A DNA stretch of 64,000 nt from Pullulanibacillus sp. KACC 23026 (GTDB lineage: Bacteria > Bacillota > Bacilli > Bacillales > Sporolactobacillaceae), in the NCBI RefSeq assembly GCF_029094525.1, contig NZ_CP119107.1:4526001-4590000 (forward strand), written 5' to 3'. The notes under the pieces were generated by a model. It worked only from the letters and a program-made list of their open reading frames with translations. It had not been told where the DNA came from and did not search any database. A program made the position numbers and the translations under genes. Below, piece after piece: positions 34,442 through 42,989 of this stretch; position 1 is the first letter of the stretch, and every line of letters begins with the position of its first letter.

Positions 34442-35350
34442 CTAGGCTAAAATGGCTTCAATTTCTTTAAGATCAGCAGCCGTCAATGTAAGGTTTGCTG
34501 CAGGCAGCAGCCCTTCTACTTGTTCAGGTCGGCGTCCGCCAGGAATAACAGCATCGACCCCCTTTTGAGCAAGCAGCCAGGCAAGAGCGAGATTCGGTAA
34601 GGTGACATCAAGCTTTTGAGCAACCGTCTTTAATTGATCAGCTTTTTCAACCATGGTTCGAAAAGCAGCAGCATCTCTGCCAGGAGGAACAGGATCCGTG
34701 ACTTTATAGCGTCCGCCTAGGAGACCAGAAGCTAAAGGGAAATAAGGAATAAACGAAATTCCCTTCTCAGCACAGAATGGCAGAACATCCGCCTCCACAC
34801 GACGGTCAAACATATTATAGCCGGATTGAAGGGCCGCAATGTCCGCTGTTTGGGTGGCTTCTTTTAATTGGTCCAAGTTAAGATTTGAAACCCCAATGGC
34901 TCTTATCTTTCCTTCTTCCTTTAGTCGGCTAAGCTCACCCACTGATTCTGAAATAGGTGTGTCCTCATCAGGAAAATGCAAATAATAAAGGTCCACATAG
35001 TCTTGGTTTAATCTTTTTAAACTGGCTTCAAGCGCTTGTCTTAAATAGGCCGGCTTATTATTCTTGCGGTCCTTTTCCCACTCCACACCGCCTTTTGTTG
35101 CCAGCACAATAGCGTCACGCGGTGTATCAATCTCTCGCAAGACTTCGCCAATTAATTCCTCAGAGCGGCCATGCCCGTACACATCAGCTGTGTCGATGAA
35201 ATTAATACCGAGCTCAATTGATCGTTTGACGAAATCCTTTCCTTCTTGTTCGCTTAGGTCTTTGTAATAATTATGCCCGCCGACCTTATTTGTCCCAATG
35301 CCAAGAACAGAAATTTCAAGTCCAGATTGTCCAAGAGTTGTTCGCTTCAC
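34442..35350 (-). CDS. Aldo/keto reductase
   Basis: NAD(P)H-dependent (beta/alpha)8 oxidoreductase of 302 residues. Catalytic tetrad seen: Asp and Tyr in NFIDTADVYGHGRSEE, Lys in VLATKGGVEW, His in YYLHFPDEDTP. The cofactor end is AWLLAQKGVDAVIPGGRRPEQ. Close in layout to YqkF/IolS-type reductases of Bacillus. Start GTG at 35350, five bases after GAGGTGG. Substrate unknown. Monocistronic with a strong terminator. Confidence 0.9.
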   Translation of the reverse strand: MKRTTLGQSGLEISVLGIGTNKVGGHNYYKDLSEQEGKDFVKRSIELGINFIDTADVYGHGRSEELIGEVLREIDTPRDAIVLATKGGVEWEKDRKNNKPAYLRQALEASLKRLNQDYVDLYYLHFPDEDTPISESVGELSRLKEEGKIRAIGVSNLNLDQLKEATQTADIAALQSGYNMFDRRVEADVLPFCAEKGISFIPYFPLASGLLGGRYKVTDPVPPGRDAAAFRTMVEKADQLKTVAQKLDVTLPNLALAWLLAQKGVDAVIPGGRRPEQVEGLLPAANLTLTAADLKEIEAILA

Positions 35351-35597
35351 CTATTCCACCTCACATTTATATTTTCAAGTTTAGTATAAGCCACTTCCTG
35401 AACATCTAGCATGTATTTTGCTCCATAGGGCCTTCCTCCACATTAACTAAGAGAACATGATTTTTCGCTTGCTGCACCTATTAAAAAAGTTCATATTTTT
35501 AGGGTGATTTCCTCGCTTAAGCCATTAAAATCCGCTATACTTTCAAAGGGTATTATTTTATTTTTTGTCATTATTTATTAGAATAGGAGATTAGTGC

Positions 35598-37106
35598 ATG
35601 CCTAAAGAAACAAACAGAAAAATGGCTACGGTCGCGATGCTCGTTGCAACTTTCCTAGTTGCGATCGATGTCACAGTCGTCAGTACTGCAATGCCTAAAA
35701 TTGTAGCGGATCTGAGCGGTCTCAAACTAATTAGCTGGGTATTTGCTATTTATACTCTAACCACCTCTGTGACCACCCCTATTTATGGGAAGCTGGCTGA
35801 TCTTTTTGGTCGAAAAATTATTTTTATCATCGGGGTTATTCTATTTGTATTAGGCTCGATGCTCTCCGGGGCTGCTCACACCATGGCGCAGCTTATCTGG
35901 TTCCGTGCTTTTCAAGGGATTGGTGCAGGAGCCGTTATGCCGGTTACTTTTACAATTATAGGCGATCTCTTTCCTGGTGAGCAGCGCGCAAGAATGCAAG
36001 GCGTTTTTAGTTCAATTTGGGGAATTGCCGGTCTATTAGGCCCTCTAGTGGGTGGCTTTTTTGTTGACCATATTTCATGGAGATGGATTTTCTATATTAA
36101 CCTTCCTGTTGGGTTAGTCTCCTTGATTCTTATTACTCTCTTCTTCCATGAGACATTAGGTGAAAGAAAGAGCCGAAAAATCGATTACTTTGGTGCGATT
36201 ACATTTACAATAGGGATTTCATCACTTCTATACGCCTTATTAAACGGCGGTTCCAAATACGCCTGGAATTCCGCTCCAATATACACGTTGTTTGCTGTCG
36301 CAATAATATTCATTATCTTATTTGCAATACTTGAAACAAAAGTGACTGAGCCGATGCTGCCGCCTTCTCTCTTTAAGAAGCCAATCATTCTCACTTCCAA
36401 CTTGATGGTCTTCTTATCAAGCGGGGTCTTAATTGGCGTCAACGTTTACCTTCCAATGTGGATCCAGACCATTCTCGGTCACAGCGCTACTAGCTCTGGT
36501 CTCACCCTAATGCCGATGTCGATCGCTTGGCCCCTTGGAGCTACTTTTGCTGGTCGATATATGTATAAGATTGGTTCCAAAACAACAGCTGTTATTGGTG
36601 CCGTGCTTATTGCTTTAGGGTCAACATGGTTACTAGCTCTCAGCCTCAACTCACCTTATTGGTATTTTGTCGGAATCATGATTGTCATCGGTCTTGGTAT
36701 GGGCTATTCCACAACACCCGCCACTGTCCTTGTCCAGTCAGCAGTTGGCTGGCAAATGCGTGGGGCAGCAACGGCTTCCAACACCTTTATGCGATCCGTT
36801 GGCCAAACCGTTGGCGTCGCCGTCTATGGAACGATCTTTAACAATACCATTGTGACTTATGGTGAAAAGGTTTCAGGAGGCAAGATGTCAGGAGAAAGTA
36901 TCAGTGGGATTCTGAACTCCAATGCCGCTGTCAGCAAGCTGCAGCCTGCTGTCTTAGAAATCATCCAAAAAACACTGGCGCATACCTTGCACAATGTTTT
37001 TGTTCTTTCCTTTATTATTGGACTAGCTACACTTGTCGTTACCCTTTTCTTACCATCACACGCTAAAGTTCTTGAACAGCAAAAACAAACAAAGCCCTCT
37101 CATTAA
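35598..37106 (+). CDS. DHA2-family drug exporter (EmrB/QacA, 14-TMS MFS)
   Basis: 502-residue MFS protein with 14 predicted membrane segments. Seen: the DHA2 motif in LVATFLVAIDVTVVSTAMPKI (motif D1), the loop motif YGKLADLFGRK, and motif C-like GIAGLLGPLVGG in segment 5, which marks antiporters. Likely proton-driven efflux of hydrophobic cations. ATG follows AGGAGATTAGTGC. No regulator gene adjacent. Strong terminator after the stop. Confidence 0.9.
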   Translation: MPKETNRKMATVAMLVATFLVAIDVTVVSTAMPKIVADLSGLKLISWVFAIYTLTTSVTTPIYGKLADLFGRKIIFIIGVILFVLGSMLSGAAHTMAQLIWFRAFQGIGAGAVMPVTFTIIGDLFPGEQRARMQGVFSSIWGIAGLLGPLVGGFFVDHISWRWIFYINLPVGLVSLILITLFFHETLGERKSRKIDYFGAITFTIGISSLLYALLNGGSKYAWNSAPIYTLFAVAIIFIILFAILETKVTEPMLPPSLFKKPIILTSNLMVFLSSGVLIGVNVYLPMWIQTILGHSATSSGLTLMPMSIAWPLGATFAGRYMYKIGSKTTAVIGAVLIALGSTWLLALSLNSPYWYFVGIMIVIGLGMGYSTTPATVLVQSAVGWQMRGAATASNTFMRSVGQTVGVAVYGTIFNNTIVTYGEKVSGGKMSGESISGILNSNAAVSKLQPAVLEIIQKTLAHTLHNVFVLSFIIGLATLVVTLFLPSHAKVLEQQKQTKPSH

Positions 37107-37114
37107 TCATTAAA

Positions 37115-37158
37115 CAACCCGATTGATTTTGTTTTTCTCGACAAATCAGTCGGGTTTT
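37115..37158 (+). terminator. Terminator of the DHA2 exporter gene
   Basis: AACCCGATTGATTT / AAATCAGTCGGGTT with one wobble, then TTTC. Confidence 0.88.
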
Positions 37159-37462
37159 TCAATTTCTCTTCGCCCCCTTAACGATTCCGTATGTTTATTC
37201 CTATCTGCAAAAAGGGAAGTTGTACCGAAACCTCTCATATTTTGGGACATTCTCTTTTTGCATATATACACATGAAACATTAATATAATATAATCCCCCT
37301 ATGCATTAACAATCTCTAACTTAGACAGTTGCTTATTTGTTAAAACGTTACACAATTCGTGCCATTTTAACAAATTTGGTTTATCATCATACCAAAGAAG
37401 CTTTACTTACAAAAAATCAGAGGGCCCTAATGCCTAAGCTCTAAAAATGAGGTGATCAAAGG
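37159..37462 (+). other. Upstream region of the GlmS-like gene; no glmS ribozyme recognised
   Basis: About 300 A+T-rich bases. The conserved core segments expected for a glmS ribozyme are not apparent to me. An ACGTTACACAA stretch around 37350 has no clear meaning. A promoter is expected here but I cannot point to one with confidence. Confidence 0.4.
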
Positions 37463-39298
37463 ATGAGTGGTATTGTTGGGTATATGGGGCAAAAACCTGC
37501 CCAAGATATTCTCCTTACTTGTCTAAAGAGGCTTGACTATAGAGGCTATGATTCAGCAGGAATTGCGCTTTCTAACGGACAAATCATTGAAACAAGGAAA
37601 GAGGAAGGCCGAATTGAGGACCTTGAGGCTTCTCTATTTCTCGAACCTATCATTAATGGCACAATCGGAATGGGCCATACAAGATGGGCTTCACATGGAG
37701 CGCCAACAGCGGCGAACTCTCACCCTCTTAGCGATTCGGAAAACCGTTTTTTTGTTGTCCACAATGGCATTATTGAAAATGACCATACCCTAAAGAAGGA
37801 ACTGCGCTTAAAAGGACATACCTTTAAAACCGAGACAGACACAGAGGTCATTCCCCATTTACTCGCAGAATATGATACAGGGGATTTCGTCACAACGGTT
37901 CAGAGAGTGATTCCTCTTCTTAAAGGAGCATTTGCACTTGTCATTATGTCTTCTGCTTCTCCAGGAAAGATGATTGCAATTTCTCAAGATAACCCGCTAA
38001 TTCTCGGGTTTGGGAATCATGAATACTTTCTTTCTTCGGATATTCCAGCGCTCCTCCATTATACTAAGACGATCTATCCCATACGAAACGGTGAATTTGC
38101 TTTAATCTCTTCGAATGAATGCCTGATTCAAACGTTTGAAGGCGAGATCGTGGAACCCAAGAAAGTCACGCTTGAATTTGATCAAGAAGACATTGGCCTG
38201 CAAACCTATGATCATTTTATGTTAAAAGAAATTATGGAGCAGCCAAAAGCGATTCAAGCTACTTTGGAAGGGCGTCTCTATCCTGCACATGTTCATCTGC
38301 CAGAACTAGAACCCCTTTTTAAGTCTTATGATTTTAAAGCGCTTAGAAAAATCGATATCGTCGCTAGCGGAACCTCTTATCATTCTGGCATGATGGGGAA
38401 ACGCGTGTTTGAGTCTATGCTTAATATCCCGATTGAAGTCTCTCTTTCAAGTGAATTCAATTCGGATCATGGTCCCTTAGATTCGAGTCACTTGGTCATC
38501 GTCCTCAGTCAGTCTGGGGAAACGGCAGATACTTTGTCCGCCCTAAAAGAGGCGAAGTGCTCAGGGTGTACGACTATTGCCATCACGAATTATTTAAGGC
38601 GTAACATTGCTCGGAAGGCGGACTATACGGTGTTAACCAAAGCAGGACCTGAGCTCGCCGTACCAGCCACGAAGGCTTATACAGCCCAAATGACAGCCCT
38701 GCTGCTTCTTGCTATTTCTTTAGCCGAACATCTCGACCGTGCAAATAAAGCGCTTGTCCCTGAACTCATCCATGCTCTTCAAGGATTGCCTGCTGCCGTC
38801 GAAACCTCCCTCATTATGACCGAGGATGCGATTGACCAATTTGCACAGGTTACAAACGACCAAGACCACCTCTTCTTAATTGGAAAAGGCTTGGATTACG
38901 TGCTGGCTCTTGAAGGCGCGCTAAAGCTTCAGGAAGTCGCGTACCTCCACGCTGACGCCTATCCAGCTGGAGAAATGAAACATGGAACCATGGCTCTTAT
39001 TACCCCTGGTGTGCCTGTCATTGCCTTGGCCACCCAACCGCATCTAAAAGAAAAAACGGTCAACAATATTCGTGAAGCCAAAGCTCGGAAGGCGTTTGTT
39101 GTTGGGGTCACAACCGTGGGAGATGATGAGGTAAGCGACGCTGTTGATGAGGTCCTATATATTCCAGAGGCTCATCCCTTTCTCATGCCTATAATAGCGG
39201 CCATCCCGCTTCAGCTCCTCGCTTATTACGCGGGAACCGTTAGAGGCTATAATGTCGACCGACCGCGGAATCTTGCCAAAAGCTTAACAGTAGAATAA
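37463..39298 (+). CDS. GlmS-like glucosamine-6-phosphate synthase paralogue with Ser in place of the catalytic Cys
   Basis: Full-length (611 residues) class II amidotransferase plus two SIS domains. GlmS makes glucosamine-6-phosphate from fructose-6-phosphate and glutamine. Conserved: LDYRGYDSAG, HTRWASHGAPTAANSHPL, VHNGIIEN, TETDTEVI in the glutaminase domain; SGTSYHSG, LSQSGETADT and the C-terminal VDRPRNLAKSLTVE in the isomerase domain. But the protein starts M-S-G-I-V-G (ATG AGT), where GlmS has M-C-G and the N-terminal Cys is the glutaminase nucleophile. ATG follows GAGGTGA at 7 bases, so the start is firm. It may use ammonia or have another role. Flanked by its own terminator. Confidence 0.88.
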   Translation: MSGIVGYMGQKPAQDILLTCLKRLDYRGYDSAGIALSNGQIIETRKEEGRIEDLEASLFLEPIINGTIGMGHTRWASHGAPTAANSHPLSDSENRFFVVHNGIIENDHTLKKELRLKGHTFKTETDTEVIPHLLAEYDTGDFVTTVQRVIPLLKGAFALVIMSSASPGKMIAISQDNPLILGFGNHEYFLSSDIPALLHYTKTIYPIRNGEFALISSNECLIQTFEGEIVEPKKVTLEFDQEDIGLQTYDHFMLKEIMEQPKAIQATLEGRLYPAHVHLPELEPLFKSYDFKALRKIDIVASGTSYHSGMMGKRVFESMLNIPIEVSLSSEFNSDHGPLDSSHLVIVLSQSGETADTLSALKEAKCSGCTTIAITNYLRRNIARKADYTVLTKAGPELAVPATKAYTAQMTALLLLAISLAEHLDRANKALVPELIHALQGLPAAVETSLIMTEDAIDQFAQVTNDQDHLFLIGKGLDYVLALEGALKLQEVAYLHADAYPAGEMKHGTMALITPGVPVIALATQPHLKEKTVNNIREAKARKAFVVGVTTVGDDEVSDAVDEVLYIPEAHPFLMPIIAAIPLQLLAYYAGTVRGYNVDRPRNLAKSLTVE

Positions 39299-39331
39299 GG
39301 AATATGAAGAACCTTCTTCAATTAACTCAAG

Positions 39332-39380
39332 TAATGGCTTGCAAACTGTCCAAACAGATTTAGCAAGCCATTATTTTTTC
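39332..39380 (+). terminator. Terminator of the GlmS-like gene
   Basis: TAATGGCTTGC / GCAAGCCATTA, loop 20 bases, then TTTTTTC. Confidence 0.88.
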
Positions 39381-39437
39381 ACAGTGCCTCTTATGGTCAG
39401 CTTGCTTTTTACCTCTAAGAACAAGAACATTCCCCAT

Positions 39438-39899
39438 TTATTTGGAAAGCCGTTTTATGAGCATATAATTTAAAACAGTAATAGTAAGACTAAAAGGATA
39501 ACACATCGCAGAGTAAAGAAGTGACCATTTTCTATAATATAAAAGTCCGCTTTTAAAAGCCAAATATTCATAAAAAACGGCTATCATTGCCCAAATTAAT
39601 ATATAGCGAATTTTAATTACTAATTTTTCTCCATATGGAAATCGATTCAGGTAAATTATATTGAATGGCGGAAAAATGCCAACCAATACCAACAGCGTCT
39701 CATAATCTGGCCCTTTTTTAAAATAACCATATAAATCAAGCCGGAGATCAAGATAGACATCAACTAAAGTATTAAATAAAATGGCAAAAATTGAGGTTGT
39801 GTACATTTCTGAATAAGAGAGTCGTTTCGGTACAAAATAAACGATTGTATACAAAACAAGTGCAGACATTAGAATAAAGGTGTAGGGCATTTTTTCCAC
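39438..39899 (-). CDS. Small polytopic membrane protein, CBO0543-like
   Basis: 153-residue protein with four or five hydrophobic segments and little soluble mass; opens MPYTFILMSALVLYTIVYFVPK and has LLVLVGIFPPFNIIYLNRFP in the middle. It resembles the uncharacterised CBO0543-type small membrane proteins found in Bacillus and Clostridium, which often occur in tandem. No catalytic motif is visible. It lies 53 bases after the next membrane protein gene on the same strand, so the two may form an operon. Base composition is more A+T-rich than the neighbours. Function unknown. Confidence 0.6.
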   Translation of the reverse strand: MEKMPYTFILMSALVLYTIVYFVPKRLSYSEMYTTSIFAILFNTLVDVYLDLRLDLYGYFKKGPDYETLLVLVGIFPPFNIIYLNRFPYGEKLVIKIRYILIWAMIAVFYEYLAFKSGLLYYRKWSLLYSAMCYPFSLTITVLNYMLIKRLSK

Positions 39900-39952
39900 T
39901 CTCTAATCTTTTATGTTTAATACGAAACGGTCACTTTGCGCTTTCTATTGAA

Positions 39953-40429
39953 TTATTTATAAAATTGAGAAGCCCTTTTACCGCTCAAACCAATGATAGA
40001 TTGAAACCCATATAAAACCAATGCCCTTAAAATGTCGATGCCCAAATAGTGACGCTTTGTTAATCGTTTTAAAGAAAATAGTTTAAAGTGATGCACAAAC
40101 TTTAGTCCTCCAAGATAAATAAAACAAATGTGTAAGATGATATTGGAAATAAAATAGAGGATTAATTTTCGATAGCCCAATCTTAACATCCAGAGACTTG
40201 AAATAAGGTAAGGACCAAAATTAAAAAAGTTCATACTATTAAATGGTGGGATTCCTTTATAGAACTTCCACCATTTTTTAGTTTCACCATAGTTATCTAA
40301 TGCCTTTGTAAAAGTGCACATAAAAATAGCAGCAGGTAAATAATTTATAAAGTTCTTCTTCCCGAGTAAAGGGATACTTAACCATGGAAGTGCCAAAATA
40401 GCCAACAAAAAGAACTTAGAGTTTTTCAA
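39953..40429 (-). CDS. Small membrane protein, uncharacterised
   Basis: About 158 residues with four hydrophobic segments; opens KNSKFFLLAILALPWLSIPL and contains GKKNFINYLPAAIF and KWWKFYKGIPPFNS. I recognise a type of Bacillus membrane protein of unknown function but no named family. The TTG at 40429 is preferred because GGAGGTGG lies 8 bases before it; an upstream in-frame TTG at 40498 has no such site. Tandem with the CBO0543-like gene downstream. A+T-rich. Nothing indicates a substrate or partner. Confidence 0.55.
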   Translation of the reverse strand: MKNSKFFLLAILALPWLSIPLLGKKNFINYLPAAIFMCTFTKALDNYGETKKWWKFYKGIPPFNSMNFFNFGPYLISSLWMLRLGYRKLILYFISNIILHICFIYLGGLKFVHHFKLFSLKRLTKRHYLGIDILRALVLYGFQSIIGLSGKRASQFYK

Positions 40430-40580
40430 GATTCCCACCTCCAAAGTTATATTGTCTATTTCAGACGAAATCCATTCAAAAATTGCATCTTCAGTCAATT
40501 CTTGTAAGCAGCCGAGATCTTGAGCCGCTTGACTATGAATTCTATAACTCGTGGTATTAAAGCAAACTTCGCAGCAAAAA

Positions 40581-40607
40581 ATGGTACAGAACCATCCTGC
40601 ACCATTA
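40581..40607. repeat. Diverged intergenic hairpin (GGGACAG-like family)
   Basis: AATGGTACAG-AACC ... CTGCACCATT, an inverted repeat with one mismatch. It looks like a decayed member of the dispersed hairpin family. Confidence 0.4.
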
Positions 40608-40729
40608 AAAAATTCCTCATAACGTTCGTTTGCCTTTAGCTTTCCCCTTCGTTATTTCCCAAAAATAAGACCCATCCGAAATTATTTCCCTCTGAATAAA
40701 CAGACAATTTCGCGAATAATAACTTATAG

Positions 40730-41821
40730 CTAAATATAGTTTAATCCTGCGGTATAAGGGAAGGGTAAGGCCTGTCCATTAACCGCGCCTTTCTTATATT
40801 CCGGGTTGAAGAAAAATTGAAGCATTTCTTCTAGTGAAAGCTGAATCGTTTTCCCGGCAATGAAGAGCTGTCCAGCCCCTTGCCCTTTGTTCCAACTTAA
40901 TGATAGACTTCCTCGTAATTGCTTATAATAAGGGGCCGCTTGTTCAACCAACCGGTCCGGGTTAATGATTAAAATCGTCCCTTGGTTGCCTTTGGTTTGA
41001 TACTCATAACCCTCTAGTGCTTTCTGGAGAGCAGAATCATGCCAAGGTACAGGAAGCGAGATTTCTGTCAGTTCCTCACGGTTTAGCAGCTCCTTTGCAA
41101 GCTGAACCACATCATAAGGTTCCCCTGCCCACTCAATTCCAGTCGCCTTTGCAGAGTCATCCAAATTATTAGGAATACCCGCTGCCAAAAAGGCTTTAAC
41201 TTCGCCGTCATTCTTAAGGACTAGCACTTTGTGATGCAGGTTCAAACAGCTCGCATAAGCCTCTGCTTCAATAAGGATTGCGAAGTCCTGAACACTCAAA
41301 TCATAGCCCGTCTCACGTTCTCTTGCCAAACGAGCACAGGCATGCAAATCCTGAGGCTCCATCTCCCTTATTGTCAAGCCAGAATTAAGCGGTTCGGAAG
41401 TCCTAGAAACTTTATAATGATTCACCTGTCCAAAGGGCCTGCATCCGACACGGGTATATAGGGACCGATCACCAGAAACAAGCAGCAAGCAGGCTTCCGT
41501 TTGCTTCAGATCTTCTAGAATCTGATCAAGAATAGCGGCGGCATAGCCCTGACCACGGTGGCCAGGATGTGTACAGACCGACCCGATGGAGTAAACTTGA
41601 AGCCTGGCCGGCCCTACCTTAATCGTCGAAGGAACGAGTCCAAAGAAGGCCACTAGTTCTCCGTCAACAAATCCGCCATACGAATGCGAAATAACATCTG
41701 GCAAAAAGATGCTTGGGAAGGCTAGTCCCATTGATTTTTGATGATCATTTCGAAAAACCCTATCTGACAATCTATAAGCCATCTGTTCCTCACCGCGCTG
41801 CAATCGGCGAATTTCCACCAT
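40730..41821 (-). CDS. Eis-like GNAT acetyltransferase
   Basis: About 363 residues. The N-terminal GNAT domain has the acetyl-CoA loop THPGHRGQGYAAAIL; a second degenerate GNAT-like region and a C-terminal sterol-carrier-like domain follow, which is the layout of Eis-type enzymes. These acetylate amines, in some cases aminoglycosides or peptides. ATG at 41821 is preferred (GGGGG at 8 bases); ATG at 41836 is inside that G-run. Monocistronic. The substrate is unknown; the tail GQALPFPYTAGLNYI gives no clue. Confidence 0.82.
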   Translation of the reverse strand: MVEIRRLQRGEEQMAYRLSDRVFRNDHQKSMGLAFPSIFLPDVISHSYGGFVDGELVAFFGLVPSTIKVGPARLQVYSIGSVCTHPGHRGQGYAAAILDQILEDLKQTEACLLLVSGDRSLYTRVGCRPFGQVNHYKVSRTSEPLNSGLTIREMEPQDLHACARLARERETGYDLSVQDFAILIEAEAYASCLNLHHKVLVLKNDGEVKAFLAAGIPNNLDDSAKATGIEWAGEPYDVVQLAKELLNREELTEISLPVPWHDSALQKALEGYEYQTKGNQGTILIINPDRLVEQAAPYYKQLRGSLSLSWNKGQGAGQLFIAGKTIQLSLEEMLQFFFNPEYKKGAVNGQALPFPYTAGLNYI

Positions 41822-41916
41822 TTTGATTTCCCCCATTCCGTTTAGCCTCTATATTAATCACTATAATTCGTTAACCTAATCCTCAATTCCTTTTTAGTTC
41901 TTTTAATTTTTAGAAA

Positions 41917-41948
41917 AAATCGCCCTTTCTCAAAGAAAAGGGCGATTT
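41917..41948 (-). terminator. Terminator of ccdA
   Basis: Minus strand AAATCGCCCTTT / AAAGGGCGATTT with a short loop, then TTTTC; it starts about 13 bases past the ccdA stop. Confidence 0.88.
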
Positions 41949-41960
41949 ATAAAAGCCTGA

Positions 41961-42671
41961 TCAAAATCCAGTAAAGCCACCGAACAGGCTTACAATATAG
42001 GAACTCAGCTTTGGCATCCAATCAAAGAAGAGGAGTACCCCCATCACAATCATGATAATCCCGCCAGCTTTGGTCAATACCGAGCTATAGGTCCGAATCC
42101 ACTTCAATCGGCCAATGAAAAAGGCAAGAACAACAAACGGAACAGCAAAACCCAGGACGTAAGCTGCCATATAAAATAGTCCAAGCCCAGGGTTAGCGAT
42201 GCCCATTGCCATTACAGACACAAGGATCGGTCCCGAGCAAGGGGTCCAGCCTGCCGCAAAGCCCATTCCAATTAAGATGGATCCGAAGTAACCAGCAGGA
42301 CGGTTTTTAAAGGTGATCTTCTTCTCCTGCATGAGAAATTCAGGCTTAAATACACCAACGACTACAAGCCCAAATACAACGATCAGAATTCCACCGATAC
42401 GTCTCAAGAAATCCCCATACAAACTGAACAATTGACCAATGAAACTGGTCGACGCGCCTAGCGCAACGAAAATGATTGAAAATCCGAGCAGAAATAATAA
42501 GGCGTGTAGAAGGGCACGGCGCTGCCTCATGCCTTTTTGATCTCGTAATTCCTCTACCGATACCCCTGTGACGTAAGACAAAAAACCGGGATAAACCGGA
42601 AAAGTACAAGGTGAAATGAAGGAAAGCAAGCCCGCACCAAAAGCGAGCAGTAACGTCACATGTGCAGCCAC
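41961..42671 (-). CDS. ccdA: Cytochrome c biogenesis / thiol electron-transfer protein CcdA
   Basis: Membrane protein that carries reducing equivalents from cytosolic thioredoxin to extracytoplasmic thiol proteins such as ResA and StoA. 236 residues with six membrane segments. The two redox cysteines are in LLSFISPCTFPVYPGFLSYVTG and AAGWTPCSGPILVSVMA, both with the family Pro. GTG start at 42671, seven bases after GGAGGG. It is separate from resA (7.1 kb) in this window, but the two would act in one pathway. Confidence 0.93.
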   Translation of the reverse strand: MAAHVTLLLAFGAGLLSFISPCTFPVYPGFLSYVTGVSVEELRDQKGMRQRRALLHALLFLLGFSIIFVALGASTSFIGQLFSLYGDFLRRIGGILIVVFGLVVVGVFKPEFLMQEKKITFKNRPAGYFGSILIGMGFAAGWTPCSGPILVSVMAMGIANPGLGLFYMAAYVLGFAVPFVVLAFFIGRLKWIRTYSSVLTKAGGIIMIVMGVLLFFDWMPKLSSYIVSLFGGFTGF

Positions 42672-42989
42672 CCCAGGTCCCTCCTTTACACAAGCAAATA
42701 ATCCAATTAATAAGAATCTTATGTCTACAAGGTTAGTATTATCTCTAGATTACTATTTTTCTTGAAGTATGGGAAGGGCTGCTAGTGTTCCGTGAGGCAA
42801 AAACACGTTTTCTTTAATTGTAACGGACACCCAGTCCGTTACAGCCACTTTTTCCCCTCTTCGACCCTTCATTTCGCCCTCTAACGGACTCAGTGTCCGG
42901 TAGAGTCCGGTTGTCCGGTCCGATCTAGCCCTGGGGCTCGGCCCGGTCCTGATCGCGCCTCCCCGATTGCTTAAGGTCACTGTAACGCC
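42672..42989. other. Intergenic region with palindromic and G+C-rich segments
   Basis: Contains a perfect palindrome GTAACGGAC / GTCCGTTAC at 42820-42842, then a G+C-rich tract (about 42870-42960) with repeated TCCGG and GTCCGG words and local short inverted repeats. A 75-codon frame on the minus strand is present but has no ribosome binding site or family match. Possibly a decayed repeat element. Confidence 0.45.

Noticed and set aside
37107-37462. glmS ribozyme
   Set aside because: The conserved core is not recognisable by eye; listed as a check rather than a feature.
42753-42980. Minus-strand gene of 75 codons
   Set aside because: Runs through the palindrome and G+C-rich tract; composition is low in complexity and there is no ribosome binding site.
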